NCBI RefSeq assembly: GCF_017776525.1
Contig: NZ_JACVEW010000010.1
Location: 1-64,000, forward strand
Direction: 5' to 3'
From: Marinobacterium alkalitolerans
Lineage (GTDB): Bacteria; Pseudomonadota; Gammaproteobacteria; Pseudomonadales; Balneatricaceae
Length of the DNA: 64,000 nucleotides
Below are positions 48,966 to 59,374 of the stretch, piece after piece (within the stretch, counting starts at the first letter, position 1; each line of letters starts with the position of its first letter). The translations under genes were made by a program, and so were the position numbers. The notes below the pieces were generated by a model. It did no database searches. It had not been told where the DNA came from and saw nothing but the letters and a program-made list of their open reading frames with translations.

Positions 48966-48974
48966 AGGAGGTGA
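48966..48974 (+). promoter_or_regulatory. Full-length Shine-Dalgarno site before exbB
   Basis: AGGAGGTGA is a complete match to the anti-Shine-Dalgarno end of 16S rRNA. It places the start at GTG 48981 (6-7 bases away) rather than at TTG 48975, which directly abuts it. Confidence 0.8.
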
Positions 48975-48980
48975 TTGCAG

Positions 48981-49601
48981 GTGTTTGAGATTCTTTTTGC
49001 GGGTGGCTGGTTGATGCTGCCTATCCTGGCGTGTTCCATTCTGGCCATGGCCATCTGTGCCAATCGTCTTCTCGTGCTCCGGCCTCAGCTGGTCACGCCG
49101 GCGGGCCTGCTGGCGGAAGTCTGGGAACTGACCAAAAGTGGCACCATGACATCGGAGCGACTCAAATCGATTCGCAACAGCAGTCCGCTGGGCCGGATCA
49201 TCGTGGCAGGACTCAACAACTCCCGTCATGGGCGTGACATCATGAAGGAAAGCATTCAGGAAGAGGCTTCTCATGTCATTCACGACCTTGAGCGATTCCT
49301 TAACCCGCTCGGGACGGTGGCTGCGATTACGCCCTTGCTGGGCCTTTTGGGCACAGTGATCGGCATGATCAAGGTGTTTATGGAAATCATGGCGCAGGGT
49401 ACAGGCAATGCCGGCATTCTCGCAGGTGGTATCTCGGAAGCACTCATTACGACGGCAGCAGGCTTGTCGGTCGCCATCCCGGCACTGGTGATGCACCGGT
49501 ACTTCCAGCGCCGTATCGACACGCTTGTCCTGACCATGGAGCAGGAGTCGATCAAGCTTGTCGAAGCCATTCACGGTGACCGCGAAGTCGATATTCGCTG
49601 A
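48981..49601 (+). CDS. exbB: MotA/TolQ/ExbB-family proton channel protein
   Basis: A 206-residue inner-membrane protein with three helices: near the N-terminus (about 5-25), and near 105-130 and 145-170 in PLGTVAAITPLLGLLGTVIGMI and EALITTAAGLSVAIPALVMH. These contain the proton-path residues of the family. With ExbD it forms a proton-driven motor. There is no tonB or tolA in the window, and the pair precedes lpxK as in Pseudomonas (PA2983-2982 region). The start is GTG 48981. Confidence 0.9.
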   Translation: MFEILFAGGWLMLPILACSILAMAICANRLLVLRPQLVTPAGLLAEVWELTKSGTMTSERLKSIRNSSPLGRIIVAGLNNSRHGRDIMKESIQEEASHVIHDLERFLNPLGTVAAITPLLGLLGTVIGMIKVFMEIMAQGTGNAGILAGGISEALITTAAGLSVAIPALVMHRYFQRRIDTLVLTMEQESIKLVEAIHGDREVDIR

Positions 49602-49615
49602 TACGGGAGCAGTTT

Positions 49616-50038
49616 GTGAAATTTCAGCGCCAGCGACGTGAAGATATCAGTATCAACATGACCCCTTTGATCGATGTGGTCTTTCTGCTGCTGATTTTCT
49701 TTATGATCACGACCACCTTTACCCGTGAGTCCCACCTCAGCATCAGCTTGCCGGAAGCGGCTCAGACCAATGCTCCTCAGGATGAGCCGGAGGTGATTGA
49801 AGTGCTGATCGGTGCTGATGGACAGTACTCGATTAATGATGCGCCACTGGTAAACACTGAGCCACTTACGCTCAAGCGCGGGATTCTCAAAGTGGTGGGT
49901 GATACCCGGGACATTCCCTTTATCATCACTGCAGACGCCAAGGCCGAGCATCAGGAGGTCGTACGTGTGATGGATGTGGCCGGTGAGCTCGGTTTTTCAG
50001 CCTTGAGCATTACGACACAGCAGGCTGAAACCCCGTGA
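49616..50038 (+). CDS. exbD: ExbD/TolR-family biopolymer transport protein
   Basis: A 140-residue protein with one membrane helix (about 15-37) and a periplasmic domain. The helix contains the essential Asp in NMTPLIDVVFLLLIFF. It partners ExbB. The start is GTG 49616 after GGGAGC. It overlaps lpxK by 4 bases (GTGA), which links the motor to lipid A synthesis genes. Confidence 0.9.
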   Translation: MKFQRQRREDISINMTPLIDVVFLLLIFFMITTTFTRESHLSISLPEAAQTNAPQDEPEVIEVLIGADGQYSINDAPLVNTEPLTLKRGILKVVGDTRDIPFIITADAKAEHQEVVRVMDVAGELGFSALSITTQQAETP

Positions 50039-51075
50039 GCTCACTGGAAAGGGCCTGGTACTCTCGGGCGCGGTGGTTGCTTGTGCTGCGCCCGCTCTCT
50101 TCATTGTTTACCGCTCTGGTCAATCGGCGCCGGCAGAAGTTGCGGCGCTACCGTGTGATAAGCCGCGATATCCCCGTTCCGGTTGTCATTGTGGGCAACA
50201 TCAGCGTGGGCGGCACCGGCAAAACGCCTTTGGTGATCGCGCTGATAGAGCATCTGCGTGAAGCCGGATACACACCGGGCGTGATCAGTCGTGGCTATGG
50301 TGCGCGGGCTGATGCCTACCCTTTTGCCGTTAGGGCCGACACACCTGCAGAGCAGGGGGGAGATGAGCCCTGTCTGATCGTCAGGCGCACCGGGGTGCCT
50401 CTCTATATCGATCCTGATCGTGTCAGTGCGGCCAAGGCGCTGCTGGCAGCACATCCCTGCGATGTACTGATCAGCGACGACGGCCTTCAGCATTATGCTT
50501 TGCCACGGGATATCGAACTTGCGGTGATTGACGGTGCGCGCGGACTGGGGAATGGGCGCTGTTTACCTGAAGGCCCCTTGCGTGAGCCTCCCGAGCGCCT
50601 TGCCTGTGTGGACTGGGTGGTGATCAATGGTGCCGCCAGTCCTGAAGGGCTGCCTGACTTGAAGCGTACGCCGGTCTTAATGCAACTGGAGCCCGGAGTG
50701 CTTTGGAAGCTGCAGGGCGATGCGCGAGTGGCGGCCGGGGAGTGGCAGGGTTCCAGGCAAGTGCATGCTGTCGCCGGAATCGGCCATCCCGCACGATTTT
50801 TTGATACGCTAAGAGCCCTGGGCTTTGATCCTGTAGAGCACCCGTTTCCCGATCATGCCGGTTATACGCCAGAGCAGCTGACGTTTGACGATCCGTTGCC
50901 AGTGATCATGACCGAAAAGGATGCCGTGAAATGTCAGGACAGCGCGCCCGAAGATACCTGGGTGCTCCCGGTAGAAGCCAGGCTTGATCCGGCGTTTATA
51001 GATACGTTTCTGAACCAATTAGCCGAATGCTCGGCGCAAATGATGGACAATCACAATGGATCCAAAGTTACTTGA
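50035..51075 (+). CDS. lpxK: Tetraacyldisaccharide 4'-kinase LpxK
   Basis: A 346-residue inner-membrane enzyme that phosphorylates the lipid A disaccharide at the 4' position, the sixth step of Raetz lipid A synthesis. An N-terminal hydrophobic helix (about 12-28) is followed by the P-loop [12 protein letters not shown] (from 54), VISRGYG, and [14 protein letters not shown]. The C-terminus has [12 protein letters not shown], kept in the family. The start is GTG 50035, overlapping exbD; its end overlaps the Trm112-like gene by 20 bases. Confidence 0.94.
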   Translation: MSSLERAWYSRARWLLVLRPLSSLFTALVNRRRQKLRRYRVISRDIPVPVVIVGNISVGGTGKTPLVIALIEHLREAGYTPGVISRGYGARADAYPFAVRADTPAEQGGDEPCLIVRRTGVPLYIDPDRVSAAKALLAAHPCDVLISDDGLQHYALPRDIELAVIDGARGLGNGRCLPEGPLREPPERLACVDWVVINGAASPEGLPDLKRTPVLMQLEPGVLWKLQGDARVAAGEWQGSRQVHAVAGIGHPARFFDTLRALGFDPVEHPFPDHAGYTPEQLTFDDPLPVIMTEKDAVKCQDSAPEDTWVLPVEARLDPAFIDTFLNQLAECSAQMMDNHNGSKVT

Positions 51076-51253
51076 TATTCTGGTTTGCCCGGTTTCCAAG
51101 GCACCACTGGAATGGAACAAGGAAACCAATGAACTGATCTGCCGTGCCAGCGGTTTGGCTTACCCGATCAGAGATGACATTCCGGTGATGCTGGAGTCTG
51201 AAGCGCGACAGCTGTCAGCAGATGAGCGGCTGAAGGAGCACAAATCGTCATGA
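51056..51253 (+). CDS. Trm112-family small protein (YcaR type)
   Basis: A 65-residue protein with the Trm112/UPF0434 fold: [14 protein letters not shown], then [20 protein letters not shown]. It usually stands between lpxK and kdsB. Of the four zinc cysteines in the eukaryotic relative only two remain (CPVS and CRAS), so metal binding is uncertain. The role is unknown. It overlaps lpxK by 20 bases and kdsB by 4. Confidence 0.9.
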   Translation: MDPKLLDILVCPVSKAPLEWNKETNELICRASGLAYPIRDDIPVMLESEARQLSADERLKEHKSS

Positions 51254-52017
51254 GCTTCAGCGTCATCATTCCGGCGCGGTATGCTTCCAGCCGCTTTCCC
51301 GGCAAGCCGTTGGCCGACCTGAATGGCAAGCCGATGGTACAGCATGTATACGAAAGAGCGTGCGAGAGTGAGGCCACCCGCGTGGTGATCGCAACGGATG
51401 ATCAGCGGATTGCCGATGCAGCGAGAGGGTTCGGGGCTGAAGTATGTATGACGTCTCCTGACCACCCTTCAGGCACGGATCGACTGCAGGAGGTGGTAAA
51501 GACGCTCGGGTTTTATAATGACGATATCGTCGTCAACGTACAGGGCGACGAGCCCATGGTGCCGCCCAGGATCATCAATCAGGTGGCGCATAACCTGATG
51601 GCGCTGCCGGACGCCGGCATTGCGACCCTGTCTGAACCGATTGAAACGGTAGAAGCCCTGCTGAACCCCAACGTGGTCAAGGTGGTATCTGATTACCGGG
51701 GAATGGCCATGTACTTCAGCCGCGCACCGATTCCCTGGCCCAGAGACGCTTTCATGCAGGCAGATGGGCAGTCCACCATGCCGACAGGCTTTGACTGGCA
51801 ACGGCACATCGGGCTGTATGCGTACAGGGTCAAAATGCTCAATGACTTTGTGCGCTGGGATCCTGCTCCGCTGGAGCAAACCGAGTGCCTGGAGCAGCTG
51901 CGTGCGCTCTGGAACGGTGTCGGTATTCACGTTGCCGCGGCTGATGAAACGCCGCCGGCGGGCGTCGACACCCCAGAAGATCTGGCCCGTATCGCAAGGT
52001 TGATGGCTGAGCAATGA
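51250..52017 (+). CDS. kdsB: 3-deoxy-manno-octulosonate cytidylyltransferase KdsB
   Basis: A 255-residue cytoplasmic enzyme that makes CMP-Kdo for the lipopolysaccharide core. The nucleotide-binding motif [18 protein letters not shown] is at 5-22, followed by [22 protein letters not shown] and the substrate-binding HIGLYAYR. The length is typical. It overlaps the genes on both sides (ATGA). Confidence 0.95.
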   Translation: MSFSVIIPARYASSRFPGKPLADLNGKPMVQHVYERACESEATRVVIATDDQRIADAARGFGAEVCMTSPDHPSGTDRLQEVVKTLGFYNDDIVVNVQGDEPMVPPRIINQVAHNLMALPDAGIATLSEPIETVEALLNPNVVKVVSDYRGMAMYFSRAPIPWPRDAFMQADGQSTMPTGFDWQRHIGLYAYRVKMLNDFVRWDPAPLEQTECLEQLRALWNGVGIHVAAADETPPAGVDTPEDLARIARLMAEQ

Positions 52018-52520
52018 GACACACAGATGTAAACTCCAAGCCTACCCGCATCCTGTTCGTATGCCTCGGGAATATATGCCGTTCACCGACTGCACATGGC
52101 GTGTTCGAGCGCATGCTTGAGCAGCGGGGCCTGGATGGGCATTACGAGATCGATTCCGCCGGTACGGCAGCCTACCATGTCGGCAAGGCGCCTGACCCGC
52201 GCACACGTGCGGCGGCGCTGCGCCGAGGCTACTCCCTTGAGCACTTGAGGGCACGTGCGGTTCAGGATGAGGACTTCAATCACTACGACTTCATTCTGGC
52301 GATGGATGAAGCCAATTTGCGTGACCTGAGGGTGCGTTGTCCCGGTCATTATGCCGGTCATCTCGGGTTGTTTTTGGCTTTCGCACAAACTGCCCGCGTC
52401 AAGGAAGTCCCCGACCCGTATTACACTTCGGGTGAAGCCGGGTTTGAAGAAGTTCTGGATCTGGTCGAGTCAGCAAGTGAAGGATTGATCCGGTATCTGG
52501 AGCAGGAGCGACAGGCTTGA
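52014..52520 (+). CDS. Low-molecular-weight protein-tyrosine phosphatase
   Basis: A 168-residue cytoplasmic phosphatase. The P-loop [11 protein letters not shown] gives the nucleophile Cys17 and Arg23; the general acid lies in VPDPYY (about Asp131). A short N-terminal extension of about 10 residues precedes the domain. Substrate unknown; relatives act on bacterial tyrosine kinases of capsule synthesis, but no such kinase is in the window. It overlaps kdsB by 4 bases and murB by 4. Confidence 0.92.
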   Translation: MRHTDVNSKPTRILFVCLGNICRSPTAHGVFERMLEQRGLDGHYEIDSAGTAAYHVGKAPDPRTRAAALRRGYSLEHLRARAVQDEDFNHYDFILAMDEANLRDLRVRCPGHYAGHLGLFLAFAQTARVKEVPDPYYTSGEAGFEEVLDLVESASEGLIRYLEQERQA

Positions 52521-53542
52521 TCTCGAAACCGGCAGCTGTCCAGACGGGTGTCAGTCTCAAGGGGATGAACACCCTTGGGCTTGAATCCGAAGCGGAATAC
52601 TTTGCGCATGTGACAGCAGTGGATCAACTGTCGCCACTGCTGGCCTGGGCCGAACAGGCGAAACAGCCGGTGCTGGTACTGGGAGGTGGCAGCAACCTGG
52701 TGTTGGGGCGGCAGGTTCCCGGACTCGTACTCCACATTGCCATCCCGGGCTGGCAGGTCATCCGTGAAGAGGGGGGGCATGTCTGGCTGAGGGTAGGTGC
52801 CGGTGAAAACTGGCACGAAACCGTTCGTCGGACGCTTGAGGCCGGCTTGTCGGGCCTTGAAAACCTTGCGTTGATTCCCGGAACCGTTGGGGCGGCACCC
52901 GTACAGAATATTGGTGCTTATGGCGTGGAAGTAGGGGAGCGTCTGCATCAGGTTGAAGTGTTTGACACCGTTGAAGGGGCTGTTCGTTGGCTGGCGCGGG
53001 ATGAGTGCCGTTTCGGGTATCGAGACAGTCTGTTCAAGCAGGAGCCTGCCGGCCGCTACATCATCACCGCTGTTGAGTTTCTATTGAGCCGCACTCCCGA
53101 GTTGCGTCTTGATTATGGGGGTGTCAGGGAAGCGCTGGGAACAAATGAGGCGCCGACTCCGATGGGTGTATTTGATGCGATCTGCCGTATTCGGCGCAGC
53201 AAGCTGCCGGACCCGTCCGAGATCGGGAATGCCGGCAGTTTTTTTCAAAACCCGATTGTCAGTCAGGCACATTACGAACAGCTCAAGTCCAGCTACCCCG
53301 AGCTTGTGGCCTTTCCGGCAGGGCGTCAGTGGAAGTTGGCGGCGGGTTGGCTGATTGACCGCTGTGGTCTCAAAGGCGATCGCGTCGGGGATGTGGGAAC
53401 CTACCCCAGACAGGCGCTGGTATTGGTCAATTGGGGACATGCGTGCCGTGACGATATTCTGGCATATGCAGGCAAGATTCAGGCCTGTGTGAAGGAAAAG
53501 TTCCAGGTTGAGTTAGAGCCAGAGCCGCGATTCTATCCCTGA
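52517..53542 (+). CDS. murB: UDP-N-acetylmuramate dehydrogenase MurB
   Basis: A 341-residue FAD enzyme that reduces the enolpyruvyl product of MurA, giving UDP-MurNAc. The FAD-binding motif VLGGGSNLVL, the ENLALIPGTVGAAPVQNIGAYG region, the FGYRDSLF motif and the catalytic Ser in NAGSFFQNP are present. It is the type I (E. coli-like) form. The start is probably TTG 52517 overlapping the phosphatase stop; the closest ATG is at residue 17. It ends the operon at a terminator. Confidence 0.94.
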   Translation: MISKPAAVQTGVSLKGMNTLGLESEAEYFAHVTAVDQLSPLLAWAEQAKQPVLVLGGGSNLVLGRQVPGLVLHIAIPGWQVIREEGGHVWLRVGAGENWHETVRRTLEAGLSGLENLALIPGTVGAAPVQNIGAYGVEVGERLHQVEVFDTVEGAVRWLARDECRFGYRDSLFKQEPAGRYIITAVEFLLSRTPELRLDYGGVREALGTNEAPTPMGVFDAICRIRRSKLPDPSEIGNAGSFFQNPIVSQAHYEQLKSSYPELVAFPAGRQWKLAAGWLIDRCGLKGDRVGDVGTYPRQALVLVNWGHACRDDILAYAGKIQACVKEKFQVELEPEPRFYP

Positions 53543-53567
53543 AGCACTCCTCGTTCAGATAGATACG

Positions 53568-53604
53568 AAAAAGCCGCACACCCATTCAGGTGTGCGGCTT
53601 TTTT
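53568..53604. terminator. Bidirectional terminator between murB and rne
   Basis: AAAAAGCCGCACACC (53568-53582) pairs with GGTGTGCGGCTTTTT (from 53589), loop of about 6 bases, with A and T runs on both sides. Confidence 0.93.
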
Positions 53605-53609
53605 ATGTG

Positions 53610-53632
53610 CCTGCCGGGCAAGGCCCGGCAGG
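53610..53632 (-). repeat. Perfect GC-rich hairpin just after rne
   Basis: CCTGCCGGGC (53610-53619) and GCCCGGCAGG (53623-53632) form a 10-base perfect stem with a 3-base loop. It lies 7 bases after the rne stop on the minus strand and precedes the terminator, so the rne message ends in two tandem hairpins. Confidence 0.7.
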
Positions 53633-53639
53633 CGGAGGA

Positions 53640-56600
53640 TTAGCTGGCGTCTGAGCCTGCTTCCTGTTGACGACGACGAACTTCGCGCGGGTCGTTAGGA
53701 GCACGACGGCTGCGGCGGCGTGGTCGACGTGCAGGTGCTTCCTGCTGAGCATCAGCCTCAGGCGTGGCTGTTTCAGTTTCAGCTGCTTCCTGAGCGGTTG
53801 TGCCCTGCTGATCGCCGTCACTGTTTTGGTCAGGCTGCTCACCTTCCTGTTTCGGCGAGGGCTTTGCTGCTTCAGGCGTTGCCTTGGCAGTCTCCTGTTG
53901 AACATCCTGCTGACTTTCCTTGGCAGTATCGGCCTTGGCGGCAGGCTGGGCTTCATTGGGTGCCGGCTGCGCTTCAGCTTTGGCAGAAGGCCCCTCTTTA
54001 TCGGAGGGCTTTTCCTGGGCTGAAGACGCTTCTTTGGCTGAAGGCTCTTCCTGCGCTGAGGGCACCTCTTTAGCTGAAGGTTCTTCAGCAGCGTTACCGG
54101 CAGCAGCCTTGTCGCTTTCACGCGCTTTTTCGCGGGCCGGCTTGCGGCTGCGACGGCTGCGCTTGGGTTTTTCCTGCGACTTGGGCTGCGCGGCGTCAGC
54201 CTCAGAGGCATCGGTCTTTTCTGCCGGTTCCGCAGTCTGCTCAGAGGCTTCGGCCTTGACGTCAGTCGCTTCTGCTGCAACCTGTTCAGCTTTCTCAGCT
54301 TTCTCAGCTTTCTCAGCTTTCTCAGCTTTCTCAGCTTTCTCAGCTTTCTCAGCTTTCTCAGCTTTCTCGGATTTCTCAGCTTTCTCGGATTTTGCTGTAT
54401 CTGCGGTGGGCTGAGTCTCAGAGGCCGCTTCAGCCGTTGCCTCTTTCTGAGCAGGAGTATCTGCAGATTCAGCAGCTGCTACCGGCTCCTCGGACTTGCT
54501 GGTCTGGTTTTCACCTTCGGCTGCGGGCGCAATCGCCTCCAGCGTGTCGTTGGTGATGGTTTCCTTCTCCAGCAGTGCCTGGATTTCCTTTTCAGCTTCC
54601 TTGTCACGCAGGTCATCCGGCAGCGGGGTGCGCTTGGCAGTGCGCTCTTCGCTGTTGCGGCGACGACGGCCGCGGCCGCCACGGCTGCGGTTGGATTCCT
54701 GTTGGTCCTGATCGTTCCTGGAGCCCTTGTCGGCCGAGTTGCTGTCAGACGCTTCAGTGCTGCTTTGCTCGTTGGCGCTCTGTTGCTTGTCCGTGGTTTT
54801 GTCATCGCGGTTGCGACGACGACGACGGCGGCGACCGGAGGACTCCTTCTTCTCCTGATTATCAGCTTCACCGATGGCAGGAAGGTTCTGGTCGCGTTCG
54901 ACCGTAATCACTTCGTCCTTGTCGCGACGTTCGTTGCGATCATTGCGACGGCGGCGATCGCTGCCATCACGACGGCGGCCGCGACGATCACGGTTGTTAC
55001 GGTTGTCATTACGCTCACGGCCCTGACTGTTCTTGCCGTCTTTATCTGCTGATTTCTCACCGGACTTGGCGGGCGTCTTCTTCTCGTCTTCCTGTTTCGA
55101 CGGCTCACCGCCGAACAGGCCGCGCAGCGCAGTCAGGATGCGCTCACCAAAGGAAGGCGCTGCTGTCGGCTGTGCAGGTGCCGGAGCTTTGGCTGGGCTG
55201 TTCTGCTCTGGCGGAGCCTCGGCAGGGGCTTCGGACTGGGGCGCCCGGGTTGGCGGAACAACCGCCTTAACGGCGGCCTGTTCACGTTTGGGGGCAGCCT
55301 GCTTGCTGGATTCGGGTTGCTCCGCTTCCTGTTCCGGCTGCAGCGTGTAGCTGGCATCCTGGATTGTGGTGACGGTATGGTCATCGCGCAGGCGTACCAC
55401 CTCGTAATGAGGGGTCTCCATGTTCGGATTGGGCACGATAACGGCACGCACCTGGTGGCGCAGCTCGATGTTATGCACCTCGTTGCGCTTTTCATTCAAC
55501 AGGTAGGTCGCAACGGTCACCGGCAGAATGGCACGAATCTGTGCAGTACGATCCTTGGCTGACTCTTCTTCGATCAGGCGCAGGATTGAGAGTGCCAGTG
55601 ATTCGGTATCACGAATGCTGCCCTGGCCATGACAGCGCGGACAAACACTGCCGCGTGACTCCGCGAGGGACGGACGCAGGCGCTGGCGTGACATTTCCAG
55701 CAGACCAAAGCGAGAAATGCGGCCCATCTGTACCCGTGCACGATCCAGTTTGAGAGCGTCACGCAAGCGGTTTTCAACTTCACGCTGGTTCTTGATGGGG
55801 GTCATGTCGATAAAATCGATCACGATCAGGCCACCAATATCACGCAGGCGCAGCTGGCGTGCGATTTCATCGGCTGCTTCCAGGTTGGTCTGCAGCGCGG
55901 TTTCTTCAATATCGCCACCCCGTGTTGCGCGGGCCGAGTTGATGTCGATGGACACCAGTGCTTCAGTCGGGTCAATAACGATGGAGCCACCGGACGGGAG
56001 TTTGACCTCACGCTCAAAGGCTGTCTCGATCTGGCTTTCAATCTGGAAGCGGTTGAACAGCGGGGTTTGCTCCTTGTACAGCTTGATGCGGCTTTCATAG
56101 CTGGGCATCACCTGCTGCACGAACAGCAGAGCCTGTTCGTAGACGCTGGGGCTGTCGATCAGGACTTCACCGATATCGGCACGCAGGTAATCGCGGATGG
56201 CGCGAATGACCACGTTGCTTTCCTGGTACACCAGGAAGGGAGCGGGGCGTTCATTAACGGCCTTGATCGCGTCCCAGAGGGTGATCAGGTAGTCGAGGTC
56301 CCACTGCAGCTCTTCAGAACTGCGGCCGATGCCTGCAGTACGCACAATGGCGCCCATGCCATCAGGGATTTTGACACCTGAAAGCGCTTCCTTGAGCTGG
56401 GTACGGTCCTCGCCCTCAATGCGGCGGGAGATGCCACCGGCGCGGGGGTTGTTGGGCATCAGTACCAGATAGCGGCCTGCCAGGCTGATAAAGGTGGTTA
56501 ACGCGGCGCCTTTGTTGCCACGCTCTTCCTTGTCGACCTGAACAATGACCTCAGTCCCTTCCTTGACCACTTCCTTGATATTGGGGCGCTGGCCACGCTC

Positions 56601-56846
56601 GGGCTGCTTGCAGAAATACTCACGGGAGATCTCTTTCAGCGGAAGAAAGCCATGGCGCTCGGCGCCAAAGTCGACAAAGGCGGCTTCAAGGCTGGGTTCG
56701 ACACGGGTAATGCGTCCTTTGTAGATGTTTGCCTTTTTCTGTTCTCGGCTATCGGACTCGATATCAAGGTCGAACAGGCGCTGGCCATCAACCAGTGCCA
56801 CGCGCAACTCTTCGGGTTGAGTTGCGTTGATGAGCATTCTTTTCAT
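53640..56846 (-). CDS. rne: Ribonuclease E
   Basis: A 1068-residue endonuclease and scaffold of the RNA degradosome. The N-terminal catalytic half is complete: S1 domain (about 36-125), 5' sensor and DNase-I-like domain with the metal-binding Asp301 and Asp344, and the zinc-link CPRC (Cys402, Cys405), then the small domain. The C-terminal half (about 550-1068) is disordered: Arg-rich segments ([23 protein letters not shown]), an acidic linker, an AEK tandem repeat, and an Arg-rich tail. The start is ATG 56846 ([10 protein letters not shown]); the frame opens further upstream. It is divergent from rluC, as in E. coli. Confidence 0.96.
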   Translation of the reverse strand: MKRMLINATQPEELRVALVDGQRLFDLDIESDSREQKKANIYKGRITRVEPSLEAAFVDFGAERHGFLPLKEISREYFCKQPERGQRPNIKEVVKEGTEVIVQVDKEERGNKGAALTTFISLAGRYLVLMPNNPRAGGISRRIEGEDRTQLKEALSGVKIPDGMGAIVRTAGIGRSSEELQWDLDYLITLWDAIKAVNERPAPFLVYQESNVVIRAIRDYLRADIGEVLIDSPSVYEQALLFVQQVMPSYESRIKLYKEQTPLFNRFQIESQIETAFEREVKLPSGGSIVIDPTEALVSIDINSARATRGGDIEETALQTNLEAADEIARQLRLRDIGGLIVIDFIDMTPIKNQREVENRLRDALKLDRARVQMGRISRFGLLEMSRQRLRPSLAESRGSVCPRCHGQGSIRDTESLALSILRLIEEESAKDRTAQIRAILPVTVATYLLNEKRNEVHNIELRHQVRAVIVPNPNMETPHYEVVRLRDDHTVTTIQDASYTLQPEQEAEQPESSKQAAPKREQAAVKAVVPPTRAPQSEAPAEAPPEQNSPAKAPAPAQPTAAPSFGERILTALRGLFGGEPSKQEDEKKTPAKSGEKSADKDGKNSQGRERNDNRNNRDRRGRRRDGSDRRRRNDRNERRDKDEVITVERDQNLPAIGEADNQEKKESSGRRRRRRRNRDDKTTDKQQSANEQSSTEASDSNSADKGSRNDQDQQESNRSRGGRGRRRRNSEERTAKRTPLPDDLRDKEAEKEIQALLEKETITNDTLEAIAPAAEGENQTSKSEEPVAAAESADTPAQKEATAEAASETQPTADTAKSEKAEKSEKAEKAEKAEKAEKAEKAEKAEKAEKAEQVAAEATDVKAEASEQTAEPAEKTDASEADAAQPKSQEKPKRSRRSRKPAREKARESDKAAAGNAAEEPSAKEVPSAQEEPSAKEASSAQEKPSDKEGPSAKAEAQPAPNEAQPAAKADTAKESQQDVQQETAKATPEAAKPSPKQEGEQPDQNSDGDQQGTTAQEAAETETATPEADAQQEAPARRPRRRSRRAPNDPREVRRRQQEAGSDAS
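54291..54389 (-). repeat. Nine-base tandem repeat inside rne (11 units)
   Basis: Eight perfect copies of TTTCTCAGC (54291-54362) are followed by three more, two of them TTTCTCGGA variants, up to 54389. On the coding strand each unit encodes Ala-Glu-Lys (or Ser-Glu-Lys). The unit length keeps the reading frame, so copy number can change without breaking RNase E. Confidence 0.95.
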
Positions 56847-57291
56847 GTTATGTGCGTTCTCATAAACGCAACGCTTCTCGCCCTGGTCGTCAGGGTGGGA
56901 ATACTCTGTCCAGTCTTTGGATGGGTGGCTAAATCGAAGACCACCGGTTGCTTCGCAACCGGCGAGCAACCCTAATCGTCAGTGAAGGAAACGCAGACCT
57001 ATGTCGTTATTTTCGATGGCTGTGGCTGCTTTTGAAAGCAGGTTCCGGGTCAGCGTGCGTCTTCACCTCCAACTGAACCTTCTGTCGAACGAAGGTCGTG
57101 AAAGCGTTACGTGAAAAATTTGGTTTCACAGTCGTTATTTATGCCGCACGCCGGATCTTGCGCGGCCTCATGACCGGATAAATGGCAGGGCCGTCTGCAG
57201 GAATTGAAATTTAGTAAAGCCAACCGCCTGCGGCATCGGTAGAATATAACAGCTAACCCATAAGGCATCAATTGAGAGTCATTCTGTCTAC
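56847..57291. other. 445-base divergent leader region between rne and rluC
   Basis: No gene is visible here. A long 5' leader of rne is expected by analogy with E. coli, where leader stem-loops let RNase E cut and regulate its own message. A TATAAC lies at 57245-57250 before rluC without a good -35; no convincing promoter pair was found on either strand. Confidence 0.6.
56944..56962 (-). promoter_or_regulatory. Stem-loop in the rne leader
   Basis: CCGGTTGC (56944-56951) and GCAACCGG (56955-56962) make a perfect 8-base stem with a 3-base loop about 100 bases before the rne start. It could play the part of the E. coli rne leader hairpins in autoregulation. Confidence 0.5.
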
Positions 57292-58269
57292 ATGACGCAC
57301 AGTACACAGCAAAAAGCGCAACAGGTCCGCTTTGTAGAGGTGGACGCTGATCAGGAAGGCCAGAGGATCGATAACTTTTTACGTACCTGTTTGAAAGGTG
57401 CGCCCAAGAGCCTGATTTATCGAATCCTGCGCAAAGGTGAAATTCGCGTTAATAAAAAACGGGTTAAACCGGACTCCCGCCTTTGTGCCGGTGACATCAT
57501 CCGCATTCCTCCGATCAGGATTCCGGAGAAAGGGGAGGCGGCGCCCGTTGGCGAAGGCCTGGCTCAGCATCTTGAGCAAGCCGTTTTGTACGAATCCGAC
57601 AGCCTGATCATCATCAACAAGCCCTCAGGCCTCGCCGTGCACGGTGGAAGTGGTGTCAATCTGGGCATGATTGAAGCCCTCAGGCAGATCCGACCAAAGA
57701 GTCGTTTTCTTGAGCTGGTGCATCGCCTGGACCGCGATACCTCCGGGTGCATCATGGTCGCCAAAAAGCGCAGTATGCTCAGGTATCTGCATGATGCCCT
57801 GCGACAGCGCAAGGTCAACAAGGTGTATCAGGCGCTGGTCGTGGGGCGCTGGGGCAAACGCCAGCAAACGGTTGATGCGCCACTGCTTCGATATGAACTC
57901 AAGTCGGGTGAGCGCATGGTCAAGCCGCACCCCGACGGCAAGGCATCCGTTACACGCTTTCAGGTATTACGGCGCTTTCAGGACGTCGCCACGCTGGTTG
58001 AAGCCAGGCCCCTTACGGGCCGGACGCACCAGATTCGTGTTCATACACAGTTTGCAGGCCACCCCATCGTAGGGGACGTTAAGTACACCCCGGATGAGGA
58101 CAACGCCCGGTTTCGGAGTTTGGGGTTCAAGCGGCTTATGCTGCATGCTGCTAAGCTGGAAGTGAGTTTGCCGGACGGTGAAAAACTGTCGGTGTCGGCA
58201 CCACTTGATCCTGAGACCACAAACGTTTTGGATAAACTGGCACAACGTTTCCCAAGGCAGGAGTCATAA
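57292..58269 (+). CDS. rluC: 23S rRNA pseudouridine synthase RluC
   Basis: A 325-residue enzyme of the RluA family with an N-terminal S4 RNA-binding domain (about 24-80). The catalytic motif HRLDRDTSG is at 144-152 (Asp147). Family knowledge: RluC makes pseudouridine at 955, 2504 and 2580 of 23S rRNA. The position opposite rne is kept across gammaproteobacteria and supports RluC over RluD. It starts with ATG 57292. Confidence 0.93.
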   Translation: MTHSTQQKAQQVRFVEVDADQEGQRIDNFLRTCLKGAPKSLIYRILRKGEIRVNKKRVKPDSRLCAGDIIRIPPIRIPEKGEAAPVGEGLAQHLEQAVLYESDSLIIINKPSGLAVHGGSGVNLGMIEALRQIRPKSRFLELVHRLDRDTSGCIMVAKKRSMLRYLHDALRQRKVNKVYQALVVGRWGKRQQTVDAPLLRYELKSGERMVKPHPDGKASVTRFQVLRRFQDVATLVEARPLTGRTHQIRVHTQFAGHPIVGDVKYTPDEDNARFRSLGFKRLMLHAAKLEVSLPDGEKLSVSAPLDPETTNVLDKLAQRFPRQES

Positions 58270-58274
58270 CGACA

Positions 58275-59374
58275 ATGGATCAGTCTCGCAAAACACGTTT
58301 TTTCCACGCGGCCGATCAAATGCTGGCAACCGGACGTTTTCCGGAGCAGGAGTCACTGGTACAGCAGTGCCCGGTTGACGATGCGGCGCTTGCTGAGGCC
58401 TGGCTGGCAGAGTGGCGTCAAAGCCTCTCGGCTCGGTTGGGCAGCTTTACCAGTACACCGCCCAATGCCTTGCCGGAAAATGTGCATTCGGCCATGGAGC
58501 GCCTGTGGCAACTGGCGCTGGATGAGGCAGGGGAGCGCATTAACCTTGTGCGCCAGGCCCAGTCATTGCCGGCAGAGGAACAGGTGCGTGCCTGTGATGA
58601 TGCTCTCAGGCAATCCAGGGGTGAGCGGGAAGAACTCTCCAAACGATTTGCCGAGCTTGAGCAGCGCTACGAATGGCTCAGTGAAAAATTCGATACCCTG
58701 GATAGTGAGAACAAGTCTCTGCAGCACGCGCTCTCTCAGGAGCGAAATGAGCGCAAGAAAGTCGAGCAGATGCATGCCAGTGCCTGTCAGGAGCTGGCTC
58801 AACTTCAGAAAACCTATGAAGATGCCAAGAGTACCTTTGATCAGCGCATCGATCAGGAAAAACGCTACAGTCTTGAGGCGATCGCCAAGGCTGAGGTAGA
58901 TACTCGCCATTACCGTAACGCGTTTGAAAAGCTCAAGGATGAAAGTGGTCGTAACGAGGCGGCCCTGACGCGCGAGCTGAGTGGAGTTCAGGCACAGCTG
59001 TCGCGCCGTGATGCCAAGATTGAAAAGCTGGAGACTCAGGTCAAGTCTCTGGAGTCAGAGCTCAAGCGCTCCAGAAATGAAGATGTCCAGCAGAACAAGG
59101 AACAGACGCAGCTGAGTGCTCAGCTGCTGTCGGAGCGCAATCGAATCAAGCGCTATGAATCCCAGTTGAAAGAGCTGGAGGCGACCCGAGAAGCGCTGGA
59201 TAGGAAACTGAGCGAAGCCACACTGGAAGCTTCACGCCGTGAGCAGAAGCTGCGCAGCCAGTTACAGGCGCTCGAAGAGCAGTTCAACAAGCAGCGCAGT
59301 CGATCCCAGGCTACGGATAAACGGTTGGCTGCCATGGAAGAGGAAAACAGGCGGCTTAAACAGCGCAACCTATA

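Noticed and set aside
53920-54414. Ser/Ala/Phe-rich repeat protein on the plus strand opposite rne
   Set aside because: The repeat is the complement of the Ala-Glu-Lys codons of rne, so it needs no separate gene.
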